From NCBI GenBank assembly GCA_020024265.1, contig JAHHTW010000034.1, positions 1 through 16,664 on the forward strand: 16,664 nt of DNA. The letters run 5' to 3'. Shown piece after piece: positions 1 through 5,954 of the stretch. The translations under genes and the position numbers were made by a program. The notes below the pieces were generated by a model. That model ran no database searches. It had not been told where the DNA came from and saw only the letters and a program-made list of their open reading frames with translations. Numbering within the stretch: position 1 is the first letter of the stretch; each line of letters opens with the position of its first letter. The DNA is from Anaerotignum sp. (GTDB lineage Bacteria; Bacillota; Clostridia; Lachnospirales; Anaerotignaceae).

Positions 1-250
1 AAAAAGACCTTGGGACTCTGTCCCAACCCCTGCAAGGGAGTTCCTCCCTTGACCCTCTCCCTATAACATTATAGGCGTATGGGATGCCCCATACGCCTAT
101 GTCATATCCACTGTAGTATTTTCTTTGCCTTTGCCACTTGCCCATATCCTTTCTTCTTGCAGTATTTCGTAGAAATACTGCATATAAAGTTTTGCTCGAG
201 CTTTTTCAAAAGCTCGTGGGGTATTGGGGCAAAGCCCCAAGGTCTTTTAT
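1..250. repeat. Intergenic element made of six perfect short-loop hairpins
   Basis: This stretch downstream of lepB carries no credible gene. It holds six perfect inverted repeats: 10-26 (7-bp arms, 3-nt loop), 33-51 (8/3), 71-100 (13/4), 158-182 (11/3), 197-216 (9/2) and 224-240 (7/3). The two ends are themselves inverted copies: 1-30 (AAAAAGACCTTGGGACTCTG...) matches the reverse complement of about 219-250 with few mismatches, so the unit has terminal inverted repeats like a small non-autonomous element. No transposase or target-site duplication can be seen because the left end is cut by the window. The pattern is read directly from the sequence; calling it a dispersed repeat family is inference, supported by a diverged copy near 16298-16346. 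Confidence 0.7.
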
Positions 251-281
251 ACCCCAAGGTCTTTTACACCCCAAGGTCTTT
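235..281. repeat. Three tandem copies of a 17-bp unit
   Basis: The unit CCCCAAGGTCTTTTATA starts at 235, 252 and 269. The third copy is cut short at about 281, three bases before the lepB stop codon. The first copy overlaps the right arm of the 224-240 hairpin, so the tandem array looks like local amplification of the end of the hairpin element. Confidence 0.8.
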
Positions 282-283
282 GC

Positions 284-766
284 TTACCACGGAAATAAAC
301 GCATCAGCACCTTTCCCTCAATATGCTCCAGAGCGATGGCGCCCATATTCCGGCTGTCAAAGCTGTGGCTTCTATGATCTCCGAGGACAAATACGCTATT
401 TGGCGGCACGATCATATCCACAATACCGGTCGTATTTTCTGTGATGTATGGTTCCTCCAATCGCTGCCCATTGATAAAAAGCCCTTCTGGTAAAATCTGT
501 ATATGATCCCCTTGTACTGCCACAATACGCTTGATGATGGCAGTATCCGTTCCGGCAGCTTCGTTATGAAATAATACCACATCGCCCACATGGTAGCCCA
601 GTATTTTCCCTGCCAATCGGCTGAACAGCACCAAATCCCCATCGTTATAACTTGGCTGCATGGAATCCCCACACAGCCGAATGGGCCAACAGCAAAAAAA
701 TAGTACCAGCAATAAAATTGCGGCACGTAATATCACATTTCCCCAATCCTTTAATTTCTCACGCAC
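284..766 (-). CDS. lepB: Signal peptidase I (type I, S26 family)
   Basis: This 160-residue membrane-anchored serine protease would remove signal peptides from secreted pre-proteins on the outer face of the membrane. One N-terminal membrane helix (about residues 11-27) is followed by the catalytic serine in GDSMQPS (Ser35), the catalytic lysine in IIKRIVA (Lys79) and the conserved GDHRSHSFDSRNMG box near residues 128-141. All S26 landmarks are present and the length is at the short end for Gram-positive enzymes. The start is GTG at 766, chosen because AAAGGAGA sits about eight bases upstream and no better start exists. A good sigma-A promoter lies at 813-841, so it is probably transcribed alone. 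The reading frame ends against the hairpin and tandem-repeat tract. The family call is firm; which paralogue it is cannot be told. Confidence 0.95.
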   Translation of the reverse strand: MREKLKDWGNVILRAAILLLVLFFCCWPIRLCGDSMQPSYNDGDLVLFSRLAGKILGYHVGDVVLFHNEAAGTDTAIIKRIVAVQGDHIQILPEGLFINGQRLEEPYITENTTGIVDMIVPPNSVFVLGDHRSHSFDSRNMGAIALEHIEGKVLMRLFPW

Positions 767-812
767 CTTATTTCTCCTTTATTGTCAACTTCCGACAAAA
801 ATCACTATTATT

Positions 813-841
813 AGTATACGAATTTTGCTTTTGTACAGCAA
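813..841 (-). promoter_or_regulatory. Sigma-A-type promoter of lepB
   Basis: Reading the minus strand, the -35 box TTGCTG (836-841) is separated by exactly 17 bases from the -10 box TATACT (813-818). Transcription would start near 805, about 40 bases before the GTG codon. Confidence 0.7.
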
Positions 842-900
842 GGGAAATTTCGTAAAAATATCATGCAAAATATGGAAATGCTTTGGCAATTATTTTATGC

Positions 901-1071
901 TTACATTTGTTTGCGTACCGTTTGGTATTCGTCATCCAAGCGGTAATATGGGCAATTTTGGAAATGGTCGGAGAGAAAACGCTCCATTTCGTCCTCATCA
1001 AGCTGTACCGCACAGTAGTATTCATCATATTCCTCATCGTAGAGATAGTATAAACAGCTTTCGCATTGCAT
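901..1071 (-). CDS. Small four-cysteine protein, DUF6472-like
   Basis: This 56-residue frame starts MQCESCLYYLYDEEYDEYYC and ends VRKQM. It is rich in Asp, Glu and Tyr and has four cysteines (C3, C6, C20, C40), the first pair as CxxC and the last followed by PYY, which suggests a small zinc-binding fold. From memory it matches a short conserved family of Clostridia annotated DUF6472; the number is recalled, not searched, and the function is unknown. AAAGGAAGG stands about six bases before the ATG at 1071. The gene is too short for usual ORF length cut-offs and is overlapped by meaningless longer frames. It lies 36 bases downstream of the tRNA-Arg terminator on the same strand, so it may depend on read-through or on a weak promoter of its own. 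Confidence 0.85.
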   Translation of the reverse strand: MQCESCLYYLYDEEYDEYYCAVQLDEDEMERFLSDHFQNCPYYRLDDEYQTVRKQM

Positions 1072-1106
1072 GGCAGACCTTCCTTTGTATCACACATGAT
1101 TTTTCC

Positions 1107-1143
1107 AAAAAAAACAGCCTTATCGGAAATATCCGTGTAAGGC
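1107..1143 (-). terminator. Intrinsic terminator after tRNA-Arg
   Basis: On the minus strand GCCTTA (1138-1143) pairs with TAAGGC (1117-1122), with an inner CGGA/TCCG pair, followed by a run of eight T (complement of 1107-1114). It begins nine bases beyond the tRNA 3' end. Confidence 0.85.
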
Positions 1144-1151
1144 ATGTAGAC

Positions 1152-1224
1152 TGCACTCTACAGGATTCGAACCTGCGGCCTTTCGGTCCGGAGCCGAACG
1201 CTCTATCCCCTGAGCTAAGAGTGC
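1152..1224 (-). tRNA. tRNA-Arg, anticodon CCG
   Basis: The 73-base cloverleaf has acceptor arms GCACTCT and AGAGTGC, D-arm AGCTCAGGGGATAGAGC, anticodon arm TTCGG/CTCCGGA/CCGAA giving anticodon CCG (reads CGG) and the T-arm GCAGGTTCGAATCCTGT. The discriminator base is A and CCA is not encoded, so a CCA-adding enzyme is needed. It has its own promoter (1239-1267) and terminator (1107-1143). Confidence 0.97.
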
Positions 1225-1238
1225 ATATCGCAGCATTT

Positions 1239-1267
1239 ATTGTACTAAAAAAAACGGTGCTTGTCAA
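1239..1267 (-). promoter_or_regulatory. Consensus promoter of tRNA-Arg
   Basis: On the minus strand TTGACA (1262-1267) is followed after 17 bases by TACAAT (1239-1244). The start point would lie about seven bases before the mature tRNA 5' end. Confidence 0.85.
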
Positions 1268-1283
1268 ATCATGTTTGCCATAC

Positions 1284-1313
1284 AAAAAAAGCCGGCAGCT
1301 GGATGCTGCGGCT
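1284..1313 (-). terminator. Terminator of yaaL-bofA
   Basis: AGCCGGCAGC (1290-1299) pairs with GCTGCGGCT (1305-1313) with one bulged G. The minus-strand copy ends in a run of T (complement of 1284-1290). T-rich sequence on the other side means it could stop transcription from both directions. Confidence 0.8.
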
Positions 1314-1328
1314 TTTTGGCAAGGTGCA

Positions 1329-1565
1329 TCAAAGCAGCAGACTAAGCAGCACTATGCCCCCTGCGCCCGGAAGCCCCATGAAGCCACAAACCAAGAGTGT
1401 TACAAAATTGACACCGACCTCTGCCCCCAATGCAGCACAGCCCCAAAGCAGCGCACCGCCCACAGCGGCAGAGCATACGAATCGCAGCAAAAAGCGTAAG
1501 GGCCGAAACAATAAGGCGCATAACAGTGTGCAAAGCAGGATACTGATTTTGATAGAAGTAGACAT
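1329..1565 (-). CDS. bofA: BofA-type sigma-K processing regulator
   Basis: This 78-residue hydrophobic protein has two or three membrane segments (about residues 4-22, 30-48 and 51-78) and ends with the BofA signature GVNFVTLLVCGFMGLPGAGG. In Bacillus, BofA sits in the outer forespore membrane and holds back SpoIVFB, the protease that activates pro-sigma-K; that role is transferred by family. AAAGGAGAA lies six bases before the ATG. The gene follows a DUF2508/YaaL gene on the same strand, as in Bacillus, and ends in a good terminator at 1284-1313. It is about nine residues shorter than the Bacillus protein. Its presence implies a sporulating host; the sequence alone does not show whether the sigma-K pathway is intact. 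Confidence 0.88.
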   Translation of the reverse strand: MSTSIKISILLCTLLCALLFRPLRFLLRFVCSAAVGGALLWGCAALGAEVGVNFVTLLVCGFMGLPGAGGIVLLSLLL

Positions 1566-1630
1566 AAATTCTCCTTTCTGTAGGATGGGAAAGCAAGCTT
1601 TTGCCCAAGAGCCTGTTTACAGTTTCATGA

Positions 1631-1658
1631 CTGCATATCCCCTCGCCGGTATATGCAG
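1631..1658. repeat. 8-bp perfect inverted repeat in the yaaL-bofA spacer
   Basis: CTGCATAT (1631-1638) and ATATGCAG (1651-1658) flank a 12-base loop in the 139-base spacer between yaaL and bofA. There is no T-run, so it is not a standard terminator; it may be an RNA processing or stabilising hairpin. Confidence 0.5.
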
Positions 1659-1704
1659 CATCCGTATTATGCGGGTATGGTATTCTCCTTTCAAAAAATG
1701 CTTT

Positions 1705-1932
1705 TCAGCTGATACGAGCATCTTCATGCGCAATCAAATGCAGTGCTTTGGCACGTTTGAGCCAGTACTCATATTGCTTGTGCAGCGCCTGTATTTCATA
1801 AATAAAGCTGTCAATCAGCGTTTCGTCCGTGACGTTGTGAAATTCTGCTTCTGCATGCATGAGCTGTATCTGCAATTGGCGCAAATAGGAGAGAATCATT
1901 TCCTGTTCGGAGGTGTTTTTTTTGGTTTTCAT
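1705..1932 (-). CDS. yaaL: DUF2508 family protein (YaaL-like)
   Basis: This 75-residue soluble, helical protein has no membrane segment. The central part FIYEIQALHKQYEYWLKRA (about 43-61) and its place directly upstream of bofA match the YaaL/DUF2508 family, which has no established function. AAGGGAG stands before the ATG at 1932. It is probably co-transcribed with bofA across a 139-base spacer that is longer than usual and contains a hairpin and an unused ribosome-binding-site-like sequence. In Bacillus yaaL-bofA follow dnaX-ebfC-recR; here dnaX is 10.8 kb away on the same strand. The family call rests on motif memory plus gene order. Confidence 0.82.
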   Translation of the reverse strand: MKTKKNTSEQEMILSYLRQLQIQLMHAEAEFHNVTDETLIDSFIYEIQALHKQYEYWLKRAKALHLIAHEDARIS

Positions 1933-2079
1933 ATGTTTGCTCCCTTCTTCAGCTTTTGTGATTTTCTGCTATCAGTATAAGCAAAAGGAGGCAAGGATAT
2001 TCCTGTTTTTATAAATAAAGCATATCAAAACATGGTTCGGCATAGGCTGTATTATCCGGAACATAAGGAGCAATCTTTC

Positions 2080-2559
2080 ATGGAACCAAACGATGCAAAG
2101 GATATGATGCAGATGATGTCAAGGCTACGTCGTTTGCAGAAATTGACACAAAGCAATACAGTGCAGATTGCACAGACGCCTGTGGTTGTGGATGGTGCGG
2201 AAAAGATAGAGCGTATTTTGCTCTCTGCAATTCCGTTTTTGGATGTGTCCTACCGCAAAGAACTGTATGCAGCCGTGCATTTGATGCAGATCAGGAGGGT
2301 GCTTTTTGGTGATGTACTGGAAGCAAGGGAAAAAGAGGAGGTTCCGCCTGCGTTGCGTCGCAGGCAAATGCTTGCGGCAATTCGTCCGCATTTGAGCAAA
2401 GAAGAACAAGGGCAGATGGATCAACTCATTCAGATTATGGATGCAAAATACATGATGGAGGTAGAAAAACATGGATTTATGGAACAGCCCCGAAATACAA
2501 GCTCTGGGCAAAGAACGCATTGCACTGCTTCAGCAAGCAATGGAAAAAAGCAAAGGTAA
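2080..2559 (+). CDS. Hypothetical helical protein, first of an overlapping pair
   Basis: This 159-residue protein of unknown function is Met/Gln/Arg-rich and predicted helical, starting MEPNDAKDMMQMMSRLRRLQ. The middle (about 55-85, ILLSAIPFLDVSYRKELYAAV) is amphipathic and the part ending near residue 133 looks conserved in character. I recall similar small proteins in Clostridia occurring as adjacent pairs, but cannot confirm. The start at 2080 is chosen over an ATG at 2032 because AAGGAG lies nine bases upstream. The last 29 residues overlap the next gene in another frame and are polar and low in information, so the true protein may end near 2475, the rest being a lost stop codon or a frameshift in the sequence. 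A strong terminator after the second gene closes the unit. Confidence 0.7.
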   Translation: MEPNDAKDMMQMMSRLRRLQKLTQSNTVQIAQTPVVVDGAEKIERILLSAIPFLDVSYRKELYAAVHLMQIRRVLFGDVLEAREKEEVPPALRRRQMLAAIRPHLSKEEQGQMDQLIQIMDAKYMMEVEKHGFMEQPRNTSSGQRTHCTASASNGKKQR

Positions 2560-2731
2560 GACAGGACTGGATCGATTGGACATATTTCTGGAGTATGGCG
2601 AACGCTTGGCAGAGGGTGGTACACTCACACAGGAGCAGCAAAATGCACTGCTCAAAGCAGTTTGCGCAAGTCTGCCAGAAAACGAACGCAAACAAATGAT
2701 GCAGTTTATGCAGCTTTTGGGACACAGTTGA
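2471..2731 (+). CDS. Hypothetical small helical protein, second of the pair
   Basis: This 86-residue soluble protein begins MDLWNSPEIQALGKERIALL and is helical throughout, with alternating charged and hydrophobic positions; it ends MMQFMQLLGHS, echoing the Met/Gln-rich N-terminus of the gene before. GGAGG at 2457-2461, nine bases before the ATG, supports this start even though the upstream frame is still open for 89 bases. The function is unknown. The two products could form a complex, which is inference from overlap and similar composition only. A perfect terminator at 2812-2841 follows. Confidence 0.75.
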   Translation: MDLWNSPEIQALGKERIALLQQAMEKSKGKTGLDRLDIFLEYGERLAEGGTLTQEQQNALLKAVCASLPENERKQMMQFMQLLGHS

Positions 2732-2811
2732 AGTGTGATATGACAAAAGGGGTATTGTAGATACCGTGCTTTGGAATGTTTGGCATATGAGGAATCCTTT
2801 TGGAGCCTGAA

Positions 2812-2841
2812 AAGCTTGAGGCATTGCCTCAAGCTTTTTTT
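2812..2841 (+). terminator. Perfect intrinsic terminator, usable from both sides
   Basis: AAGCTTGAGGC (2812-2822) and GCCTCAAGCTT (2826-2836) form an 11-bp stem with a 3-base loop, followed by seven T (2835-2841). It ends the 2080-2731 pair and stands between it and the convergent gene at 2870-3082. Confidence 0.92.
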
Positions 2842-2853
2842 ACAGCCCCAAAA

Positions 2854-2867
2854 CAGCCATTTGGCTG
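2854..2867 (-). terminator. Short terminator after the 2870-3082 gene
   Basis: On the minus strand CAGCC, AAAT, GGCTG is followed by TTTT, starting three bases after the TAA stop at 2870-2872. The 5-bp stem is modest, but its placement supports the small gene being real. Confidence 0.5.
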
Positions 2868-2869
2868 CT

Positions 2870-3082
2870 TTATTTGTTTTTTTGCTGATAGCATAACAGC
2901 AATAGGGCAAGCAATTCTGTGTTTTGCAAATGTGTCTGCCCTGCGCTGCTGCAATGCGTCTTTGGCTCAGACGGTATGGCTGCGGTGCTTGCGTCTTGGT
3001 AGTTTTCCGCTATAGTCTGTTGCTGCGGCGGCTGTGTGGCAGGGCTGAAAAAGGGTGCAGGAATGTTTCGATTGGTATACAT
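2870..3082 (-). CDS. Hypothetical small Pro/Gln-rich protein
   Basis: This 70-residue frame is not recognised. The N-terminal half is rich in Pro, Gln, Thr and Ala (ATQPPQQQT near 15-23) and the C-terminus is a short leucine-rich stretch (ELLALLLLCY, about 56-65) followed by basic residues, too short for a certain membrane span. CGGAGG is placed eight bases before the ATG, and a small hairpin with T-run follows the stop, which together argue for a real gene rather than a chance frame. It converges on the 2080-2731 pair and diverges from prpE. The upstream region holds a 12-bp inverted repeat (3103-3145) that could be an operator. A sporulation role would fit the neighbourhood (bofA, yaaL) but nothing in the protein shows it. 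Confidence 0.55.
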   Translation of the reverse strand: MYTNRNIPAPFFSPATQPPQQQTIAENYQDASTAAIPSEPKTHCSSAGQTHLQNTELLALLLLCYQQKNK

Positions 3083-3102
3083 AAATCAAACCTCCGATAT
3101 TT

Positions 3103-3145
3103 GGATTTTGATACAGAAGCATATGATTTTTATGTATCAAAATCC
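3103..3145. repeat. 12-bp perfect inverted repeat upstream of the 2870-3082 gene
   Basis: GGATTTTGATAC (3103-3114) and GTATCAAAATCC (3134-3145) are perfect inverted copies with a 19-base spacer. The arms flank the likely 5' leader of the minus-strand gene, so this may be a repressor operator or a leader hairpin. Confidence 0.6.
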
Positions 3146-3200
3146 TTTTCTGATTTGCTTTATTTATATGCCGATATACAAAAGTTTTTTCCAGATTTTT

Positions 3201-3230
3201 TTACACGGAAAGCGTATTTTATGATATGAT
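3201..3230 (+). promoter_or_regulatory. Possible promoter of the prpE operon
   Basis: TATGAT (3225-3230) has an extended TGA in front (3222-3224), and a weak -35 TTACAC (3201-3206) lies 18 bases upstream. It is the best candidate in the divergent region. Confidence 0.4.
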
Positions 3231-3252
3231 AATGGGGATATGTGAATGTGGC

Positions 3253-3273
3253 TGTATGCCAAAATGGCATACA
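3253..3273 (+). repeat. 9-bp hairpin in the prpE leader
   Basis: TGTATGCCA (3253-3261) and TGGCATACA (3265-3273) form a perfect stem with AAA loop between the proposed promoter and the start codon. No T-run follows, so it would stay within the mRNA leader. Confidence 0.6.
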
Positions 3274-3312
3274 CCAATAAATCTGAGAAAGGACAAATGA
3301 AAAACGTGAGAT

Positions 3313-4104
3313 ATGAGAAAAGAACGACGAGAACGTAATTTCCGAATTTTGGAATTTCGTGAAAATCAATATGATATCATTGGGGATGTACATGGCTGCT
3401 ACTCAGAATTGATTGCACTGGTGGAAAAGCTGGGCTACCGCAAAAAAGGCGGGCTGTATGTCCATCCTGATCAAAGACGTTTGATTTCCGTGGGGGATGT
3501 GGCAGACAAAGGGCCGCACAATCTGGATTGTTTGAATTTTTGGATGGAACAGGTTGCAGAAGGCGGTGCATTTTGGGTACATGGCAATCATTGCAATAAG
3601 CTCTATCGCTATTTGATGGGCAATCATGTACGCCTGACGCATGGCTTGGAACGTACCATACATGAATTGGATGCACTTTCCAAGGAGGAACGACAGGATT
3701 TTCGTCGCCGCTTTATGCAGTGCTACGACAGCCAATGCTATTATTTGCTTTTGGATAAAAAGAAGCTGGCTGTGGTGCATGGCGGATTACAGGAGGAAAG
3801 CATGGGGGGCTTTTCAGGGAAAATCCGTGCGGTATGCCTATACGGAGAAACGACGGGGGAGATTGATGAAAACGGAAGACCGCAACGTGAGGATTGGGCG
3901 GCAAGCTATCATGGACAGACACTTGTGGTGTATGGACATACGGTAACGGCAAAGCCGGAAATCATCAATCGTACTGTAGATATTGACCAAGGTTGTGTAT
4001 ATGGTGGATATTTGACTGCATTGCGGTATCCGGAAATGGAATTTGTACAGGTGCGTGGCAAACCCTATACAGAATATCATGGGGATGGGGCTTTGCCAAA
4101 ATGA
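3313..4104 (+). CDS. prpE: PrpE-like calcineurin-type metallophosphoesterase
   Basis: This 263-residue protein of the calcineurin-like family contains GDVHG (24-28), GDVADKGP (61-68, where most relatives have DRGP), HGNHCNK (90-96), VVHGG and VYGHT, followed by IDQGCVYGGYLTAL near the C-terminus. These supply the Asp, His and Asn ligands of the two-metal site. Close relatives are PrpE proteins, reported as symmetrical Ap4A hydrolases and as spore-related protein phosphatases; the substrate cannot be read from sequence. About 19 residues precede the usual N-terminus. The ATG at 3313 is the only start available in frame (a stop is at 3307-3309), and its binding site is weak; AAAGGA at 3288-3293 instead serves a 13-codon upstream frame (3297-3338). 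The stop overlaps the ATG of an alternative trmK start (ATGA), so it is probably the first gene of an operon. Confidence 0.88.
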   Translation: MRKERRERNFRILEFRENQYDIIGDVHGCYSELIALVEKLGYRKKGGLYVHPDQRRLISVGDVADKGPHNLDCLNFWMEQVAEGGAFWVHGNHCNKLYRYLMGNHVRLTHGLERTIHELDALSKEERQDFRRRFMQCYDSQCYYLLLDKKKLAVVHGGLQEESMGGFSGKIRAVCLYGETTGEIDENGRPQREDWAASYHGQTLVVYGHTVTAKPEIINRTVDIDQGCVYGGYLTALRYPEMEFVQVRGKPYTEYHGDGALPK

Positions 4105-4124
4105 CAGAAGAAAGGATATGCCAG

Positions 4125-4814
4125 ATGGAAATTTCCAAACGCTTACAGGCAGTTGCCTCTTTGGTACAATGTAAAACCGTAGCAGACATTGGTACGGATC
4201 ACGGCTATGTGCCGTTGTATTTATGGCAGCAGAAAAAAATTACATATGCACTTGCTTGCGATCTCAATGCAGGCCCGCTTTCCCGTGCAAAAAGCAACAT
4301 AGAGGCTTATGGCGCTGCACAGCAGATCGAAACAAGGCTGGGCAGCGGCTTGCTTCCGGTACATCCGGGAGAAGTGGAAACGGCAATCATCGCCGGTATG
4401 GGTGGTATGTTGATGTGTCGTATTTTACATGAAAGCCCCGATGTGGTACAACGGCTTTGTGAGATGGTGCTATCTCCGCATCAGGATATTCAGGAGGTGC
4501 GACAGCATATTTGGCAGATTGGTTTTTGCATTGACAACGAAATTATGATGCAGGAAGATGGAAAAAAATATCATATCCTGCACTGTATTCCGGGACGGGA
4601 AACCGAAACCAGCCGTGCAGCCTTTGCCTATGGCGGGCAGCTGTTGGCAAGGAAAGACCCTCTGCTATGGGAAGAATTGATGCAGGACAAGCAAAAATAT
4701 CTGGCTTTACAGCAAAAGCTCTCCAAAGAGAAAACACAAAATGCAAGCATACGATATATGGAAATACAGGAGCATCTGGCGATCATTGAGGAGGCGGAAT
4801 CATGGTACAGGTAA
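4125..4814 (+). CDS. trmK: tRNA (adenine-22-N1)-methyltransferase
   Basis: This 229-residue enzyme would methylate A22 in the D-arm of tRNA using S-adenosylmethionine. The SAM-binding VADIGTDHGYVPLYL is at 19-33 and IIAGMGGMLM near 88-97; the rest of the Rossmann domain follows and the C-terminal 45 residues form the coiled-coil hairpin typical of TrmK (LMQDKQKYLALQQKLSKEK). I place the start at 4125 because GAAAGGA lies eight bases before it and MEISKRLQAVA matches the family N-terminus. An ATG at 4101, overlapping the prpE stop, would add eight residues. The last 13 bases overlap the NIF3 gene. The trmK-NIF3 pair is conserved in Firmicutes, which supports both calls. Confidence 0.94.
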   Translation: MEISKRLQAVASLVQCKTVADIGTDHGYVPLYLWQQKKITYALACDLNAGPLSRAKSNIEAYGAAQQIETRLGSGLLPVHPGEVETAIIAGMGGMLMCRILHESPDVVQRLCEMVLSPHQDIQEVRQHIWQIGFCIDNEIMMQEDGKKYHILHCIPGRETETSRAAFAYGGQLLARKDPLLWEELMQDKQKYLALQQKLSKEKTQNASIRYMEIQEHLAIIEEAESWYR

Positions 4815-5920
4815 AAGATATTATGGCTGTGATGGAAAAGCTGGCGCCGCAGAAATTGGCAGAAAGCTGGGATCGTGTGGGGCTGGCTGTAGGCGATCCC
4901 TCGCATAAAGCAGAAAAAATACTGGTGGCGCTGGATGTGACAAAGGAAGTCATAGACGAAGCGATTGCACAAAATGTCGATATGATTGTGACACATCATC
5001 CGATGCTGTTGTTTCAAAAATTTGACAGCATTACAAAGGATACCCCTTTGGGCAATAAAATTTTCCGCTTGATTGAACATGGCATTGCGGCATTTGCGGC
5101 ACATACCAATCTGGATATTGCACAGGGCGGTACAAATGATGTGTTGGCAGAGCTGATTGGTCTGCAAAACATCGGATTTTTGGAGGAAACCTCTGCACAA
5201 ACGCTGAGAAAGATTGTGGTTTATGTGCCGGCAGATCATGCAAAGCGGGTGCGGGAGGCGATGTGTCATGCAGGCGCAGGACATATCGGCAATTATGCAG
5301 GCTGTACATTTTCTGTGAGAGGCGAGGGTACATTCTTGCCGCTGGAGGGAAGCAATCCGTATCTGGGTAAGCAAGGTGTATTGGAAAAGGCGGATGAGAT
5401 CCGCTTGGAAACCATTGTGCCGCAAGAGCTGACAGAAAATGTGCTTGCGGCAGCATTGCAGGCACATCCTTATGAGGAAGTGGCGTATGACATTTATCCC
5501 GTAGAGCAGACAGGCAAGAAAGAAGGCATTGGGCGTATCGGCACACTGCCCGAGGCAATGGAGTTTACGGCATTTGCACAAATGCTGAAGCAAAAACTGG
5601 GACTGACACATATCCGTGTGACAGGCGATGGCAAGAAGAAAATACAAAAGGTGGCTCTTTGTACAGGAAGCGGTGCAGAATTTTTGATGCCTGCATATCG
5701 TATGGGTGCAGAGGCATATCTGACAGGAGATATGAAATTTCATGAAGCACAAAAAGCAGTGGAGCATGGAATCTGTGTGGCAGATGTGACGCACTACGCC
5801 AGTGAGGTGCTGATTGTACCGGTGTTGCAAAAAGCGTTGCAGCAAGCAGCCAAAGAGCATGCATGGGATTTAGAGGTGATCACATCTCAAGTGGATGGCC
5901 AGACCTTTTGGACAATATGA
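4802..5920 (+). CDS. NIF3-like dinuclear metal-centre protein (YqfO type)
   Basis: This 372-residue protein belongs to the NIF3/DUF34 family of hexameric proteins with a two-metal site. The metal ligands are visible: THHP (His65, His66), AHTNLD (His101, Asp105), and the C-terminal THYASE (His331, Glu335), with GDMKFHEAQ before it. Between them (about 128-230) is the extra PII/CutA1-like domain that marks the long, YqfO-type members. Some databases call it GTP cyclohydrolase 1 type 2, but its reaction is not settled. GGAGG stands seven bases before the ATG, which lies inside the end of trmK, so translation is probably coupled. The gene ends 34 bases before the nucleoside kinase. Confidence 0.94.
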   Translation: MVQVKDIMAVMEKLAPQKLAESWDRVGLAVGDPSHKAEKILVALDVTKEVIDEAIAQNVDMIVTHHPMLLFQKFDSITKDTPLGNKIFRLIEHGIAAFAAHTNLDIAQGGTNDVLAELIGLQNIGFLEETSAQTLRKIVVYVPADHAKRVREAMCHAGAGHIGNYAGCTFSVRGEGTFLPLEGSNPYLGKQGVLEKADEIRLETIVPQELTENVLAAALQAHPYEEVAYDIYPVEQTGKKEGIGRIGTLPEAMEFTAFAQMLKQKLGLTHIRVTGDGKKKIQKVALCTGSGAEFLMPAYRMGAEAYLTGDMKFHEAQKAVEHGICVADVTHYASEVLIVPVLQKALQQAAKEHAWDLEVITSQVDGQTFWTI

Positions 5921-5954
5921 TTGCAGGAAATCAAATACAGGAGGGATGTGTTTT

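Noticed and set aside
1..283. CRISPR array at the left edge
   Set aside because: The 17-bp repeats are directly tandem without spacers and the hairpins differ from each other, so this is not a repeat-spacer array; no cas gene is present.
660..1499. 279-codon plus-strand frame across lepB start, tRNA-Arg and bofA
   Set aside because: It crosses a tRNA gene, a terminator and three real minus-strand genes, so it cannot be a protein gene.
1261..1980. 239-codon plus-strand frame opposite bofA and yaaL
   Set aside because: It starts before the bofA terminator and runs opposite two recognised genes; no domain is visible.
3993..4124. Upstream extension of trmK into prpE
   Set aside because: The extra residues overlap the prpE coding region and are unlike the family; a good binding site marks the start at 4125.
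4628..5860. 410-codon open frame on the minus strand opposite the NIF3 gene
   Set aside because: It is Cys/His-rich with no known motif and lies fully opposite trmK and the NIF3 gene, whose families are certain. It is a shadow frame.
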